Source: Aureimonas flava (GTDB lineage Bacteria > Pseudomonadota > Alphaproteobacteria > Rhizobiales > Rhizobiaceae). Taken from it: a stretch of DNA of 64,000 nt. The stretch covers positions 186,001-250,000 of the forward strand of contig NZ_QYRN01000005.1 in NCBI RefSeq assembly GCF_003583935.1. The letters are read 5' to 3'. Under the pieces are notes generated by a model. The model did not search any database. It saw nothing but the letters and a program-made list of their open reading frames with translations, and was not told the origin of the DNA. This document shows, in pieces, positions 15,269 through 22,803 of this stretch. The stretch's first letter is position 1, and each line of letters starts with the position of its first letter. The position numbers and the translations under genes were made by a program.

Positions 15269-15286
15269 CGCCCTTGGGCACCATTC
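15269..15286 (+). repeat. Right attachment repeat
   Basis: This is an exact copy of the 18-bp core cgcccttgggcaccattc at 5012-5029, without the rest of a tRNA. It marks the right end of the integrated element, 75 bp before the end of the thiamine operon. Confidence 0.88.
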
Positions 15287-15334
15287 CCTTTCGCACAGAT
15301 CCCGTAGCCCGATCCGCCGTTTCGACGCGTGGTG

Positions 15335-15357
15335 TCGCCCCCGCTTGGCAGGGGCGA
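15335..15357 (-). terminator. Possible terminator hairpin of the thi operon
   Basis: TCGCCCC (15335-15341) and GGGGCGA (15351-15357) form a 7-bp stem with a 9-nt loop just after the tenA stop on the minus strand. No U-run follows, so termination strength is uncertain. Confidence 0.4.
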
Positions 15358-15361
15358 GACG

Positions 15362-16033
15362 TCAATGCGCGCGTCGGGCCGAATCGAGACCCATCTGCCA
15401 GAAGTCCGCTTCCAGCCGGCAGGCTGTGGCGAAGATCTCCTGCACCTGGCCGAGGCGCGCCGGCGTGAGGTAGCGTTCGGCCAGGCGGTCGAGATGCCCG
15501 CGCGCGCGCGCTGCGACGCCCTGGTAGGCCTCGCCCGCATAGTCGGCGATCCATTCGCGATAGGGATGGTCGTCGTGAAGCGAAGGGGCGAGGGCGCGGG
15601 CGATCTCGGCATAGCCGATCACGCACGGGGCGAGCGCGGCGTTGAGGTCCAGGAGGTCGCCGGACTGCCCGCAGTCGAGCACGAATCGCGTGTAGGCGAC
15701 GGTCGCCGGATGCTCGGCCGCCCGCTCCAGGTCGTCCCGCGTCATGCCCCAGCGCGCGCACAGGCGCACGTGGAGGTGCATCTCGTCGTCCAGGATCGCC
15801 CCGAGCGTGCCCTTCGCCTCGCGCATGTCGGCGAGCGTGCGGCTCTTGTAGATGGCGAGCGCGTTGGCGCGGGCGAACTGGATGAGGAACAGGTAGTCCT
15901 GTTCCAGATAGGTGCGGAAGGCCGCCTGGGGCAGCGTTCCCGCCCCGAGCTCGCGCACGAAGGGGTGCTCCACATAGGCGGTCCAGTCGGCGAGGGTCGC
16001 CTGGCGGAGGCGGTCGAAGATGTCCATCGTCAT
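15362..16033 (-). CDS. tenA: Aminopyrimidine aminohydrolase TenA (Cys-type thiaminase II)
   Basis: This 223-residue all-helical enzyme hydrolyses aminomethyl-aminopyrimidine, a thiamine breakdown product, to the hydroxymethyl pyrimidine HMP. The TenA active-site residues align in position: Asp46 (LEQDYLF), Cys137 (LAPCVIGYAEIA) and Glu209 (RLEADFWQMG), compared with Asp44, Cys135 and Glu205 of the Bacillus enzyme. Its ATG at 16033 overlaps the stop of the upstream TenA-like gene (ATGA). It is the last gene of the TPP-riboswitch operon, consistent with salvage of imported pyrimidine for ThiD. Confidence 0.92.
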   Translation of the reverse strand: MTMDIFDRLRQATLADWTAYVEHPFVRELGAGTLPQAAFRTYLEQDYLFLIQFARANALAIYKSRTLADMREAKGTLGAILDDEMHLHVRLCARWGMTRDDLERAAEHPATVAYTRFVLDCGQSGDLLDLNAALAPCVIGYAEIARALAPSLHDDHPYREWIADYAGEAYQGVAARARGHLDRLAERYLTPARLGQVQEIFATACRLEADFWQMGLDSARRAH

Positions 16034-16671
16034 GCCTCGTAGGCTGCGTCGAAGAAGGCGCGTTCCAGGCGCACCGCACGGCGGAAGAAGTCCGACACGC
16101 GCTCCGCCTCGGCCGGTCCGGTCCGGTCGAGCTCGGCCCGCAGGAAGGCGACGACGTCGCGGAAGTCCGGGTTGTCGTGCAGCGTGATCCATTCGGCCTG
16201 GACGAAATCGGGCGGAAGAGGCTCGGGGCAGCGTCGCGCCCATTCGAGATAGAGCCATTCGGCGACCACGAGGACGGCGAGGGCGGACGGGTAGGAGCGC
16301 GTCGCGGCGGCCTCGCGCATCAGCGACTGGAAGCCCGTGGTGGGCGCCTTGTCCGGCTCGTCGATGCGGCGTTCCACGTCGACGCCGAGCGCCTCGAAGG
16401 CGCGCAGGAAGTAGGTGTTCTCCTCGCCCGCGATCGTGCCGGCGAAACGGGCGAGGCGCAGGCGGGCCTCGAACGTGTCGGCCGAGGCGACGGCGGCGCC
16501 GAGCAGCGCCAGGAAGCTGTCGACGAAACGGTGATCCTGGACGAGATAGGTCGCCATCACGGCGGGCGCGACGCTGCCCGCGGCGATCTCGCGGACGAAG
16601 CGATGCTCGACGCTCGCCGTCCAGTCCGGCTCGCTCGCCTCGCGCAGCGCGTCGGTGAAGCGTGGGCTCAT
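16030..16671 (-). CDS. TenA-family protein of the TenA_E type
   Basis: This 213-residue TenA-fold protein lacks the catalytic Cys of classic TenA: the matching region reads ALAVLVVAEWLYLEWA. Asp46 (LVQDHRF) is retained. This is the hallmark of the TenA_E branch, for which amidohydrolase or related activities on thiamine degradation products have been proposed. ATG 16671 overlaps the thiD stop by 4 bp, and its own stop overlaps tenA by 4 bp. Having TenA_E and TenA_C together suggests two consecutive salvage steps, one on formylated or modified pyrimidine and one on the amine. The exact substrate is inference. Confidence 0.82.
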   Translation of the reverse strand: MSPRFTDALREASEPDWTASVEHRFVREIAAGSVAPAVMATYLVQDHRFVDSFLALLGAAVASADTFEARLRLARFAGTIAGEENTYFLRAFEALGVDVERRIDEPDKAPTTGFQSLMREAAATRSYPSALAVLVVAEWLYLEWARRCPEPLPPDFVQAEWITLHDNPDFRDVVAFLRAELDRTGPAEAERVSDFFRRAVRLERAFFDAAYEA

Positions 16672-17489
16672 GCGTCGTCTCCTGTTCGGGTGGCGGGCCA
16701 CCAGGCATGGAAGTGGTGGACGGGGCCGCGTCCGGTGCCGACGCGCAAGGAGTCGGCGGCCCGCAGGGCGTCGGTCAGGTAGGCCTTGGCGGCGAGCGCG
16801 GCGTCCGGCAGCGCGAGGCCGCCGGCGAGGCCTGCGGTCACCGCGGCGGCCAGGGTGCAGCCGGTGCCGTGGTCGCTGCGCGTGGCGATGCGGGGGGCGG
16901 GGAGGCGTTGCGTGCCGTCCCGCTGGAGCAGGAGATCGACACTGTCCGGTCCGCTCCCGTGGCCGCCCTTCACCAGCACGGCCCGCGCGCCGAAGCCGAG
17001 CAGCGCGCGGCCCTGGCGCTCCATCCCGGCCTCGTCCTCGGCCACCGGCAGCCCGGTGAGCAGCGCGGCCTCGTGGAGGTTGGGCGTCGCGACGTCGGCG
17101 AGTGGCAGGAGTTCGTCGCGCAGGGCCTCGATCGCCTCCTCGCGCAGCAGCCGGTCGCCCGAGGTCGCCACCATGACGGGGTCCACCACGGCGCGCCGGC
17201 CATGCGCGCGCAGGCGCTCGGCGATGGCGCGGATGGTCTCGCTGCGCGACACCATGCCGATCTTGATCGCGCCCACCGCGAGGTCCGACAGCACGGCGTC
17301 GATCTGCGCCGCGACGATGCCGGGCGACAGGTCCTCGATGGCGGTGACGCCGTGGGTGTTCTGCGCGGTCACGGCGGTCAGCACGCTGGCGCCGTAGACG
17401 CCGAGCGCGGAGAAGGTCTTGAGGTCGGCCTGGATGCCGGCCCCGCCGCCCGAATCGGACCCCGCGATGGTCAGTGCGATCGCGGTCAC
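16668..17489 (-). CDS. thiD: Hydroxymethylpyrimidine/phosphomethylpyrimidine kinase
   Basis: This 273-residue ribokinase-fold enzyme phosphorylates HMP to HMP-P and then to HMP-PP, the pyrimidine donor for thiamine phosphate synthesis. The motif [16 protein letters not shown] near the N-terminus binds HMP, and [11 protein letters not shown] holds the anion hole and catalytic Asp region. The GTG start at 17489 overlaps the thiY stop (GTGA). A longer upstream frame belongs to the antisense shadow of thiY. Operon position between the importer and tenA genes fits pyrimidine import and salvage. Confidence 0.93.
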   Translation of the reverse strand: MTAIALTIAGSDSGGGAGIQADLKTFSALGVYGASVLTAVTAQNTHGVTAIEDLSPGIVAAQIDAVLSDLAVGAIKIGMVSRSETIRAIAERLRAHGRRAVVDPVMVATSGDRLLREEAIEALRDELLPLADVATPNLHEAALLTGLPVAEDEAGMERQGRALLGFGARAVLVKGGHGSGPDSVDLLLQRDGTQRLPAPRIATRSDHGTGCTLAAAVTAGLAGGLALPDAALAAKAYLTDALRAADSLRVGTGRGPVHHFHAWWPATRTGDDA

Positions 17490-18436
17490 CGCGCGAGCTC
17501 CACCGCGTAATCGGCGAGCGGGGGAACCGTGTCGAGAAGGCCCTTCGACTGCATGTAGGCGGCGAACCGCTCGTAGCGCGCCGCGTCCAGCGCCGCCGGG
17601 CGCTTGGCGAAGCGCGGCAGCGTGTCGGCGAAGGCGCGCCGGTTGAGTTCGTCGTCGAGGTCGGGATAGGCCTTCAGGAACAGCGCCAGGGCCTCGTCGG
17701 GATGGTTGGTGGCGAAGATCGCGGCTTCCTCCACGGCTTCCACGAAGCGGGGCAGGCGGGGATCGGCGATCTTGTCGCGGCTGGTGACGAGGATCAGCTC
17801 GTCGTAGGCCGGCACCCCGTGCTCCTCGGGAAAGAAGGCACGACCCTCGTGGCCTTCGAGGCGCATCTGCGTCAGTTCGAAGTTGCGATAGGCGCCCACC
17901 GTGGCGTCGACATTGCCCGACAGGAGCGAGGGCGTCAGCGCGAAGTTGACGTTGACCATCTCGACGTCCGACAGCGACAGGCCGGCCGATTCGAGCATGG
18001 TTGACAGCACGGCTTCCTCGGTGCCGGCGACGGAGTAGCCGACCTTGCGACCCTTGAGGTCCGCCAGCGTCTTCACCGGCCCGTCGGCGCGCACCATCAC
18101 CGTGGTCAGCGGCGTTTCCACCAGCGTGCCGAACCGCACCAGCGGCAGGCCCGCCTTCACGTCGAGCATGAGGTTGGGCTGGTAGTGGACCGCGACGTCG
18201 GCCTGGCCGGCGGCCAGAAGGCGCGGCGGGGCGGACGGGTCGGCGGGGGGGACGAGGTCGACGTCGAGGCCGCGCGCGGCGAACAGGCCCTTCTCGCGCG
18301 CCACCACCAGGGGCACGTGGTCCGGGTTGACGAACCATTCGAGGAGCACGGTCAGCTTGTCGGCGGCAAGGGCCGGCGCGGGGCCGAGCGCGGCGAGCGC
18401 GAAGCCCGTCGCGGCGAGGAGGGAGCGGACGATCAT
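17486..18436 (-). CDS. thiY: ABC transporter substrate-binding protein for thiamine pyrimidine precursor (ThiY-like)
   Basis: This 316-residue periplasmic protein has a signal peptide (residues 1-25, ending PALA before ADKLTV) followed by an NMT1/THI5-like domain ([20 protein letters not shown] at the start). ThiY binds formyl-aminopyrimidine, a thiamine degradation product, and delivers it to ThiX. The gene lies in a TPP-riboswitch operon with thiD and two tenA-type genes, which supports a pyrimidine ligand rather than nitrate or sulfonate. Its ATG overlaps the permease stop by 4 bp. The exact ligand is inferred from context. Confidence 0.87.
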   Translation of the reverse strand: MIVRSLLAATGFALAALGPAPALAADKLTVLLEWFVNPDHVPLVVAREKGLFAARGLDVDLVPPADPSAPPRLLAAGQADVAVHYQPNLMLDVKAGLPLVRFGTLVETPLTTVMVRADGPVKTLADLKGRKVGYSVAGTEEAVLSTMLESAGLSLSDVEMVNVNFALTPSLLSGNVDATVGAYRNFELTQMRLEGHEGRAFFPEEHGVPAYDELILVTSRDKIADPRLPRFVEAVEEAAIFATNHPDEALALFLKAYPDLDDELNRRAFADTLPRFAKRPAALDAARYERFAAYMQSKGLLDTVPPLADYAVELAR

Positions 18437-19227
18437 CGGGTCTGGGTCTTTCTCGTGGCGAAGCGTTGCAGGAAGGGGGGCGGCGCCTCCTCCGCGGCCC
18501 AGGGGGCGAGGCGGGGCGCGAGCTGGTCGACCAGGGCCCGCAGCGTCAGCGTCAGGGCGGCGAGGATCGCAAGGGCGGCGAACAGGAGGTCGGTCTGCAT
18601 CCGGGCATTGGCCTGGATCATCAGGAAGCCGAGGCCGCCGGACGCACCGACCCATTCGCCGATCACCGCGCCGAGCGGCGCCAGCGGGGCGGCCACGCGC
18701 AACCCGCTGATCAAGGCCGGCACCGCCAGCGGCACGCGCACGTGCCACAGCGCCTGGAAGTGGCTGGCCTCAGTCAGGGCGGTGGCGTCCAGAAGGTCCG
18801 GGTCGGTGCGCCGGAGACCGTCGGCGAAGGCCGAGGCGACGGGAAAGAAGATGATCAGCGCCGCCATCACCACCTTGGACGCGATGCCGAAGCCGAACCA
18901 GAGCACCAGCAGCGGCGCCAGGGCGAAGACGGGCATCGCCTGGAGGATCAGGACCTGCGGCCAAAGGACGGCGCCGAAGCGCGGCAGGGCGACGGTGGCC
19001 AGCGCCGTCGCCATCCCAGCCGCGACGCCGAGGACGAGGCCCAGCGCGATCTCGACCCCGGTCACCAGCGTCTCGCGGCCGAGCCGCGCGGCATGGGTCC
19101 ACAGCGTGCGCGCCACATCCAGCGGCGGCGGCAGCATGTAGCGCGGCGGCTCGAGGAGGAGCACCGTCGCCTGCCAGGCGAGGATGCCGGCCACGAGGCC
19201 GAGCGCGATCGCGCGGAATGCGCGCAC
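18433..19227 (-). CDS. thiX: ABC transporter permease for thiamine precursor (ThiX-like)
   Basis: This is a BPD-type inner-membrane permease with about six helices and the ATPase-coupling motif EASHFQALWHVRVPLAVPAL. The start is unsettled. In-frame GTG 19227 begins at VRAFRAIALGLVAG, right before the first helix. However, a much better start, ATG 19298 with GGGGAG 5 bp upstream and the riboswitch 72 bp further, opens a frame that stops after 21 codons. One extra C in the 6-C tract (plus-strand G6 at 19278-19283) would join it exactly to the permease frame. This is either a frameshift/assembly error or a coupled leader peptide. No ATP-binding gene (thiZ) is in this operon. Confidence 0.82.
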   Translation of the reverse strand: MRAFRAIALGLVAGILAWQATVLLLEPPRYMLPPPLDVARTLWTHAARLGRETLVTGVEIALGLVLGVAAGMATALATVALPRFGAVLWPQVLILQAMPVFALAPLLVLWFGFGIASKVVMAALIIFFPVASAFADGLRRTDPDLLDATALTEASHFQALWHVRVPLAVPALISGLRVAAPLAPLGAVIGEWVGASGGLGFLMIQANARMQTDLLFAALAILAALTLTLRALVDQLAPRLAPWAAEEAPPPFLQRFATRKTQTR

Positions 19228-19370
19228 CGGCCTCAGCCCGACACGGGGCGGTGGCGGGCGGACGGTGCGTCGGGCAAGGGGGGAACAGGTGGGCGCATGC
19301 GATCTCCCCGGCCGGTTTCGGCCACAAGAGATCCGGATGTCGAGCGGAGACAACGAAGGCGAAGGACGCC

Positions 19371-19462
19371 CATTCCCGTTCCTACGCCGGTATGACCCGG
19401 ATCAGGTTCAAGGGTTCGGCCTCGCAGCCATCTCAGCACCTGTCGGTGCACCCCTCGGAATG
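19371..19462 (-). promoter_or_regulatory. TPP (thi-box) riboswitch
   Basis: The minus strand carries the conserved aptamer: outer stem CATTCC/GGAATG (19462-19457 with 19376-19371), the AGGGGTGC arm, the central CTGAGAT pyrimidine-binding bulge, and the CCTTGAACCTGATC then CGGGTCATACCGG pyrophosphate-sensor arm. It lies 72 bp upstream of the best start of the thi operon. A small hairpin GGCCG-AAAC-CGGCC (19323-19310) just before the ribosome-binding site may belong to the expression platform. TPP binding is expected to turn the operon off. Confidence 0.95.
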
Positions 19463-19592
19463 GGCGGAAGATCGCGCAGCGCCGGCGCGAAGTCAATGTC
19501 GCCGCCGGCCGGGACGGTCGGACCGCACGCACCGGTGCGGCAACGGGCTCGGAAGGCGCGGCGTGAGAGGCGGGGCCGCGCCCCGTCGCGTC

Positions 19593-19844
19593 TCAGGCGG
19601 GCGAGCCGTCGCCTTCCTCTTCCATGGATACGGCTACGTCCGCGTTGGCCGACAGGCGCAGGCGGTCGCCCTCCACCTCGGCCACGAGGGCGAGGGGCAC
19701 GTAGTGGTGGTGGCCGCGATGCGACCCTTCGCCGCTGTCCTTGCGCGTCAGCTTGATCCGGTTCTCCTCGACCCGGTCCACCGTGCCGACGTGGACGCCG
19801 TCGGCGCCGATCACGTCCATATGTTCCTTGATGTCCTGTCGCAT
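19593..19844 (-). CDS. DUF2171 family protein
   Basis: This 83-residue cytosolic protein has the DUF2171 pattern: an N-terminal IKEHMDVIGADGVHVGTVD strand set, then RIKLTRKDSG, a His-rich GSHRGHHHYVPLALV segment and an acidic tail. The fold resembles a small PRC-barrel-like domain; the role is unknown. ATG 19844 is supported by CAGGAGA 5 bp upstream, whereas longer frames upstream read through the neighbouring small gene. It follows a DUF2934 gene by 22 bp in the same direction; such pairs are common among stress-associated small genes. Confidence 0.78.
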   Translation of the reverse strand: MRQDIKEHMDVIGADGVHVGTVDRVEENRIKLTRKDSGEGSHRGHHHYVPLALVAEVEGDRLRLSANADVAVSMEEEGDGSPA

Positions 19845-19866
19845 GCTGGTCTCCTGCAGCCGGGCG

Positions 19867-20043
19867 TCAGCGCGCCACGAAGCGGTTCTCGTGGGCGGGC
19901 TCGTCCTTGCGCGGCTCTTTCTTGCCTTCGACTTCGCGCGCGGCGGCGGCCCAGAAGTCATGCTCCCGGCCCGTGGGCCGGCCGGCCTTCTCCCACAGGA
20001 AATAGGCCAGGTTCCGGATTTCCTGATCCCGATCCGACGTCAT
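19867..20043 (-). CDS. DUF2934 family small protein
   Basis: This 58-residue protein has a classic DUF2934 core: DQEIRNLAYFLWEKAGRPTG then REHDFWAAAAREVEG, followed by a Lys/Glu-rich tail. GAGGAGA sits 5 bp before ATG 20043, which strongly supports the start. The family function is unknown. It is the first gene of a two-gene unit with the DUF2171 gene. Confidence 0.78.
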   Translation of the reverse strand: MTSDRDQEIRNLAYFLWEKAGRPTGREHDFWAAAAREVEGKKEPRKDEPAHENRFVAR

Positions 20044-20420
20044 TGCGGTCTCCTCGCACGCTTACCGGTCCTGTCCCTGCGGCGCCGGGCGAACAACGCT
20101 CGTCGGCCATCCGGAGATCGACCTGTCGTCGGGAGTACATAAGCGTCCGCACCTATCCGGAAAGGCAGGCCGATGCGTGAGCGCGACGCAAATTTCGGCT
20201 CGGCCGACCGCCGCCGGAACGGCCCGGACCCTCTGCCTTTCGCAGCGGCGCGTTTCCATGCTATGGGCGCTGCCGCAGTCTCCGAGCGCCCCCCCCGGCG
20301 CGGCCGGGGCATCACGTCACGACGAGCCGTCCGTCCGCCGGGCGCACGGCCAGCCAGAGGCGAAGGCGTCGGCCTCTTGACCCATTCGTTCCGATCCATC
20401 CCGGAGGCCTCGTTCGAGGA
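20044..20420. other. 377-bp intergenic region before kup
   Basis: This gap separates the divergent DUF2934 and kup genes. It must hold both promoters, but I see no consensus pair. A run of eight C (20290-20297) and GC-rich sequence make the short frames here unconvincing. Confidence 0.5.
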
Positions 20421-22331
20421 ATGACCAGCGGTCAGGCGGCTCCTGCGGCCGAGACGCAGCTCAAGACGCGCGAGAACCCCCATTCCAAGGGGATGGCCCC
20501 GCTGGTCCTCGGGAGCATCGGCGTCGTCTATGGCGATATCGGGACCAGTCCGCTCTATGCGATGAAGGAATCGCTGCTGCATGTCGGCGGCGTGCCCTCG
20601 GCCAGCGAGATCATCGGCATCGTGTCGCTTCTGGTCTGGTCGCTGATCTTCGTGGTCACGGTGAAATACGTGATGCTGGTGCTGCGCGCCGACAACCAGG
20701 GAGAGGGTGGGGCGCTGTCGCTGATGGCGCTGGCGCAGAAGGCGCTCGCCAAGCCCAACAGGATCATCATGGGCCTCGGCATCGTCGGCGCCGCGCTGTT
20801 CTACGGCGACGCCATCCTGACGCCTGCCGTGTCCGTCCTGTCGGCGGTGGAGGGCCTCAAGGTGGCCGCGCCCGGGCTCGACCCCTACATCGTGCCGATC
20901 GCGCTGGCCGTGATCATCGCCCTCTACGCCGTGCAGTCCTTCGGCACCTCGCTGGTCGCCCGCTTCTTCGGCCCGATCATGTCGGTGTGGTTCATCGCGC
21001 TGGCGCTGATCGGCCTGTCGCATATCGGCGACGCGCCGCAGATCCTCCATGCGCTGAACCCGATCAACGGGTTCTGGTTCATGACCAGCCACGGCATCGT
21101 CGGCTTCACGGTGCTCGGCTCGGTGTTCCTGGCCGTCACGGGCGCCGAGGCGCTGTATGCGGACATGGGCCATTTCGGCAAGCGGCCGATCCAGTTCGCA
21201 TGGCTCGGCTTCGTCGGGCCGGCGCTGCTGCTCAACTACCTCGGGCAGGGCGCCTTCGCGCTGCACGACCCGGCGGTGCTGCCCAATCTGTTCTTCCTGT
21301 CCGCCCCCGACTGGGCGCGCGTCCCGCTGGTGATCCTCGCGACCATGGCCACGATCATCGCCGGCCAGGCGGTGATCACCGGCGCCTTCTCGCTGACGCA
21401 GCAGGCGATCCAGCTCGGCCTCCTGCCGCGCCTCCAGATCGAGTACACGTCCGAGACCGAACAGGGGCAGATCTACCTGCCGACCGTCAACTGGCTGATG
21501 CTGATCGGCGTGGTCCTCCTGGTCCTGTTCTTCCAGGACTCCTCCTCGCTCGCCGCCGCCTACGGCATCGCCGTCACCGGCACCATGGTGGTGACCAGCC
21601 TTCTGGCGGTGGTGGTGTTCGCCTATGGATGGAAATGGGGGCTCGGCCTCGCGGTCGCCGTGGTGACGCCGTTCCTCCTGATCGACCTCGCCTACCTCGC
21701 GGCCAACCTCTTGAAGCTCGCCGACGGCGGCTACCTGCCGCTGGTGATCGGCGGCTGCATCGTGGTGCTGATGGCGGTGTGGGTGCGCGGGGTGCGCCTT
21801 CTCAACACCAAGGCGGCCCAGCAGAACCTGTCGCTGGAGACCTTCATCAAGGCGATGGAGACCTCGTCGGTGTCGCGCGTCGCGGGGACGGCGATGTATC
21901 TCACCTCGACGCCCGAGACCGTGCCCTCGGCGCTCCTGCACAACCTCAAGCACAACCGCGTCCTGCACGAGCGCAACGTCATCGTCACCATCCGCACCGA
22001 GAACACGCCCTACGTGCCGCTAGCCGAGCGGATCGACTATCGCGAGCTGGCGCCCGGCTTCGCGCGCATCGCGCTGCACTACGGCTTCCTGGAGGAGCCC
22101 AACCTCGTGCAGGCGCTGATCCAGCTCCGCGAGACGGGCGTGAAGTTCGACGTGATGTCGACCACCTTCTTCGTCGGCCGTCGGCGCATCCGCTCTGCGG
22201 CGCGCTCGGAGATGCCGCGCTGGCAGAGCCAGCTCTTCATCAAGATGGCGCGGCACTCCTACGACATGATCGATTACTACAGGATCCCCGCCAACCGCGT
22301 GGTGGAACTGGGAACCTACGTCACCTTGTGA
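20421..22331 (+). CDS. kup: Low-affinity potassium uptake protein Kup (Trk/KUP family)
   Basis: This 636-residue inner-membrane K+/H+ symporter of normal length begins the conserved region with GSIGVVYGDIGTSPLYAMKE (residues 31-50). About twelve helices follow, with GEGGALSLMALAQKA after helix 2 and GAALFYGDAILTPAVSVLSA further on. The C-terminal cytosolic domain (about 170 residues) includes TSTPETVPSALLHNLKHN and VARVALHYGF-like ARIALHYGFLEEPN. It takes up potassium driven by protons and is important at low pH or low turgor. It is a single gene with its own promoter. The ATG at 20421 has AGGA directly adjacent, an unusually close ribosome-binding site, so the start may be used inefficiently. 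Confidence 0.95.
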   Translation: MTSGQAAPAAETQLKTRENPHSKGMAPLVLGSIGVVYGDIGTSPLYAMKESLLHVGGVPSASEIIGIVSLLVWSLIFVVTVKYVMLVLRADNQGEGGALSLMALAQKALAKPNRIIMGLGIVGAALFYGDAILTPAVSVLSAVEGLKVAAPGLDPYIVPIALAVIIALYAVQSFGTSLVARFFGPIMSVWFIALALIGLSHIGDAPQILHALNPINGFWFMTSHGIVGFTVLGSVFLAVTGAEALYADMGHFGKRPIQFAWLGFVGPALLLNYLGQGAFALHDPAVLPNLFFLSAPDWARVPLVILATMATIIAGQAVITGAFSLTQQAIQLGLLPRLQIEYTSETEQGQIYLPTVNWLMLIGVVLLVLFFQDSSSLAAAYGIAVTGTMVVTSLLAVVVFAYGWKWGLGLAVAVVTPFLLIDLAYLAANLLKLADGGYLPLVIGGCIVVLMAVWVRGVRLLNTKAAQQNLSLETFIKAMETSSVSRVAGTAMYLTSTPETVPSALLHNLKHNRVLHERNVIVTIRTENTPYVPLAERIDYRELAPGFARIALHYGFLEEPNLVQALIQLRETGVKFDVMSTTFFVGRRRIRSAARSEMPRWQSQLFIKMARHSYDMIDYYRIPANRVVELGTYVTL

Positions 22332-22476
22332 GCCGCCGCCGGCCTCGCAGCCCGCCTCCGCCGCCCTAGATACTCAGGTGAGCGGCCGCCCTGGCCGCCA
22401 TGCCGGGTTTTCCGCAATCGGGGGGGCAGCCCCCCGTGCGCTCGGATCAAGGTCCCGGCCGGGAAGGACGTGCTTC

Positions 22477-22731
22477 ATGGACATGCCAGTGAGGAGCGAG
22501 ACGCTGCGCAGCAGCGAGCTCGGCGACATTGCCAACCGCGCCGAGAAGGGTTCGGCGATGCGCCTGATCCGCGCCGAGACCAAGGCCACCAACGACAAGA
22601 CCGCGCGCCTTCGGGCGCTACGCCTCGCCCGCGAGGCCGAGGAAGCCGTCGTCGCCGCCGCCGAGGCGGCCGCCAAGCCCGCCAAGCGCCCGCGCAAGAC
22701 GGCCGCCAAGGTCACCGCGAAGGTCGCCTGA
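22477..22731 (+). CDS. Small Lys/Ala-rich hypothetical protein
   Basis: This 84-residue basic protein has a charged N-terminal half (RSETLRSSELGDIANRAEKG) followed by helical Ala/Arg sequence and a Lys-Pro-Ala tail (AAKPAKRPRKTAAKVTAKVA) like histone-H1-type DNA-binding tails. AAGGA lies 8 bp before ATG 22477. ATG 22483 is an alternative. I do not recognise the family. A nucleic-acid-binding role is a composition-based guess. Confidence 0.6.
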   Translation: MDMPVRSETLRSSELGDIANRAEKGSAMRLIRAETKATNDKTARLRALRLAREAEEAVVAAAEAAAKPAKRPRKTAAKVTAKVA

Positions 22732-22803
22732 CCCGAGGGGTGGTTCCCCGGCGGGCCGACGACGGGCCGCCGGTGGAACCGGTTCGCAGTGGCCCGAAGA
22801 CCT

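Larger units (their letters stand above)
5030..15286. mobile_element. Integrated satellite-like phage element in tRNA-Phe (10.26 kb)
   Basis: The element is bounded by exact 18-bp direct repeats (5012-5029 and 15269-15286). Its integrase gene abuts the tRNA end, the usual arrangement for tyrosine-recombinase islands. Contents from left to right: integrase, AlpA-type factor, an exported-type protein, divergent Arc-type regulators, DUF2971 and DUF3800 proteins, a small protein, HK97 capsid and prohead protease, a small protein, a repeat-rich region, and a primase-helicase pseudogene. I see no portal, terminase, head-tail connector, tail, holin or endolysin. The 8.0-10.5 kb part is clearly lower in GC than the host genes. 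Satellite or capsid-bearing remnant are the best readings; autonomy is unlikely. Confidence 0.85.

Noticed and set aside
5030-15286. Interpretation as a complete prophage
   Set aside because: No portal, terminase, tail, lysis or late regulator genes can be found and the size is only 10.26 kb.
20040-21968. 642-codon minus-strand frame opposite kup
   Set aside because: Extremely His/Gln/Arg-rich mirror frame of kup codons; no ribosome-binding site or domain.
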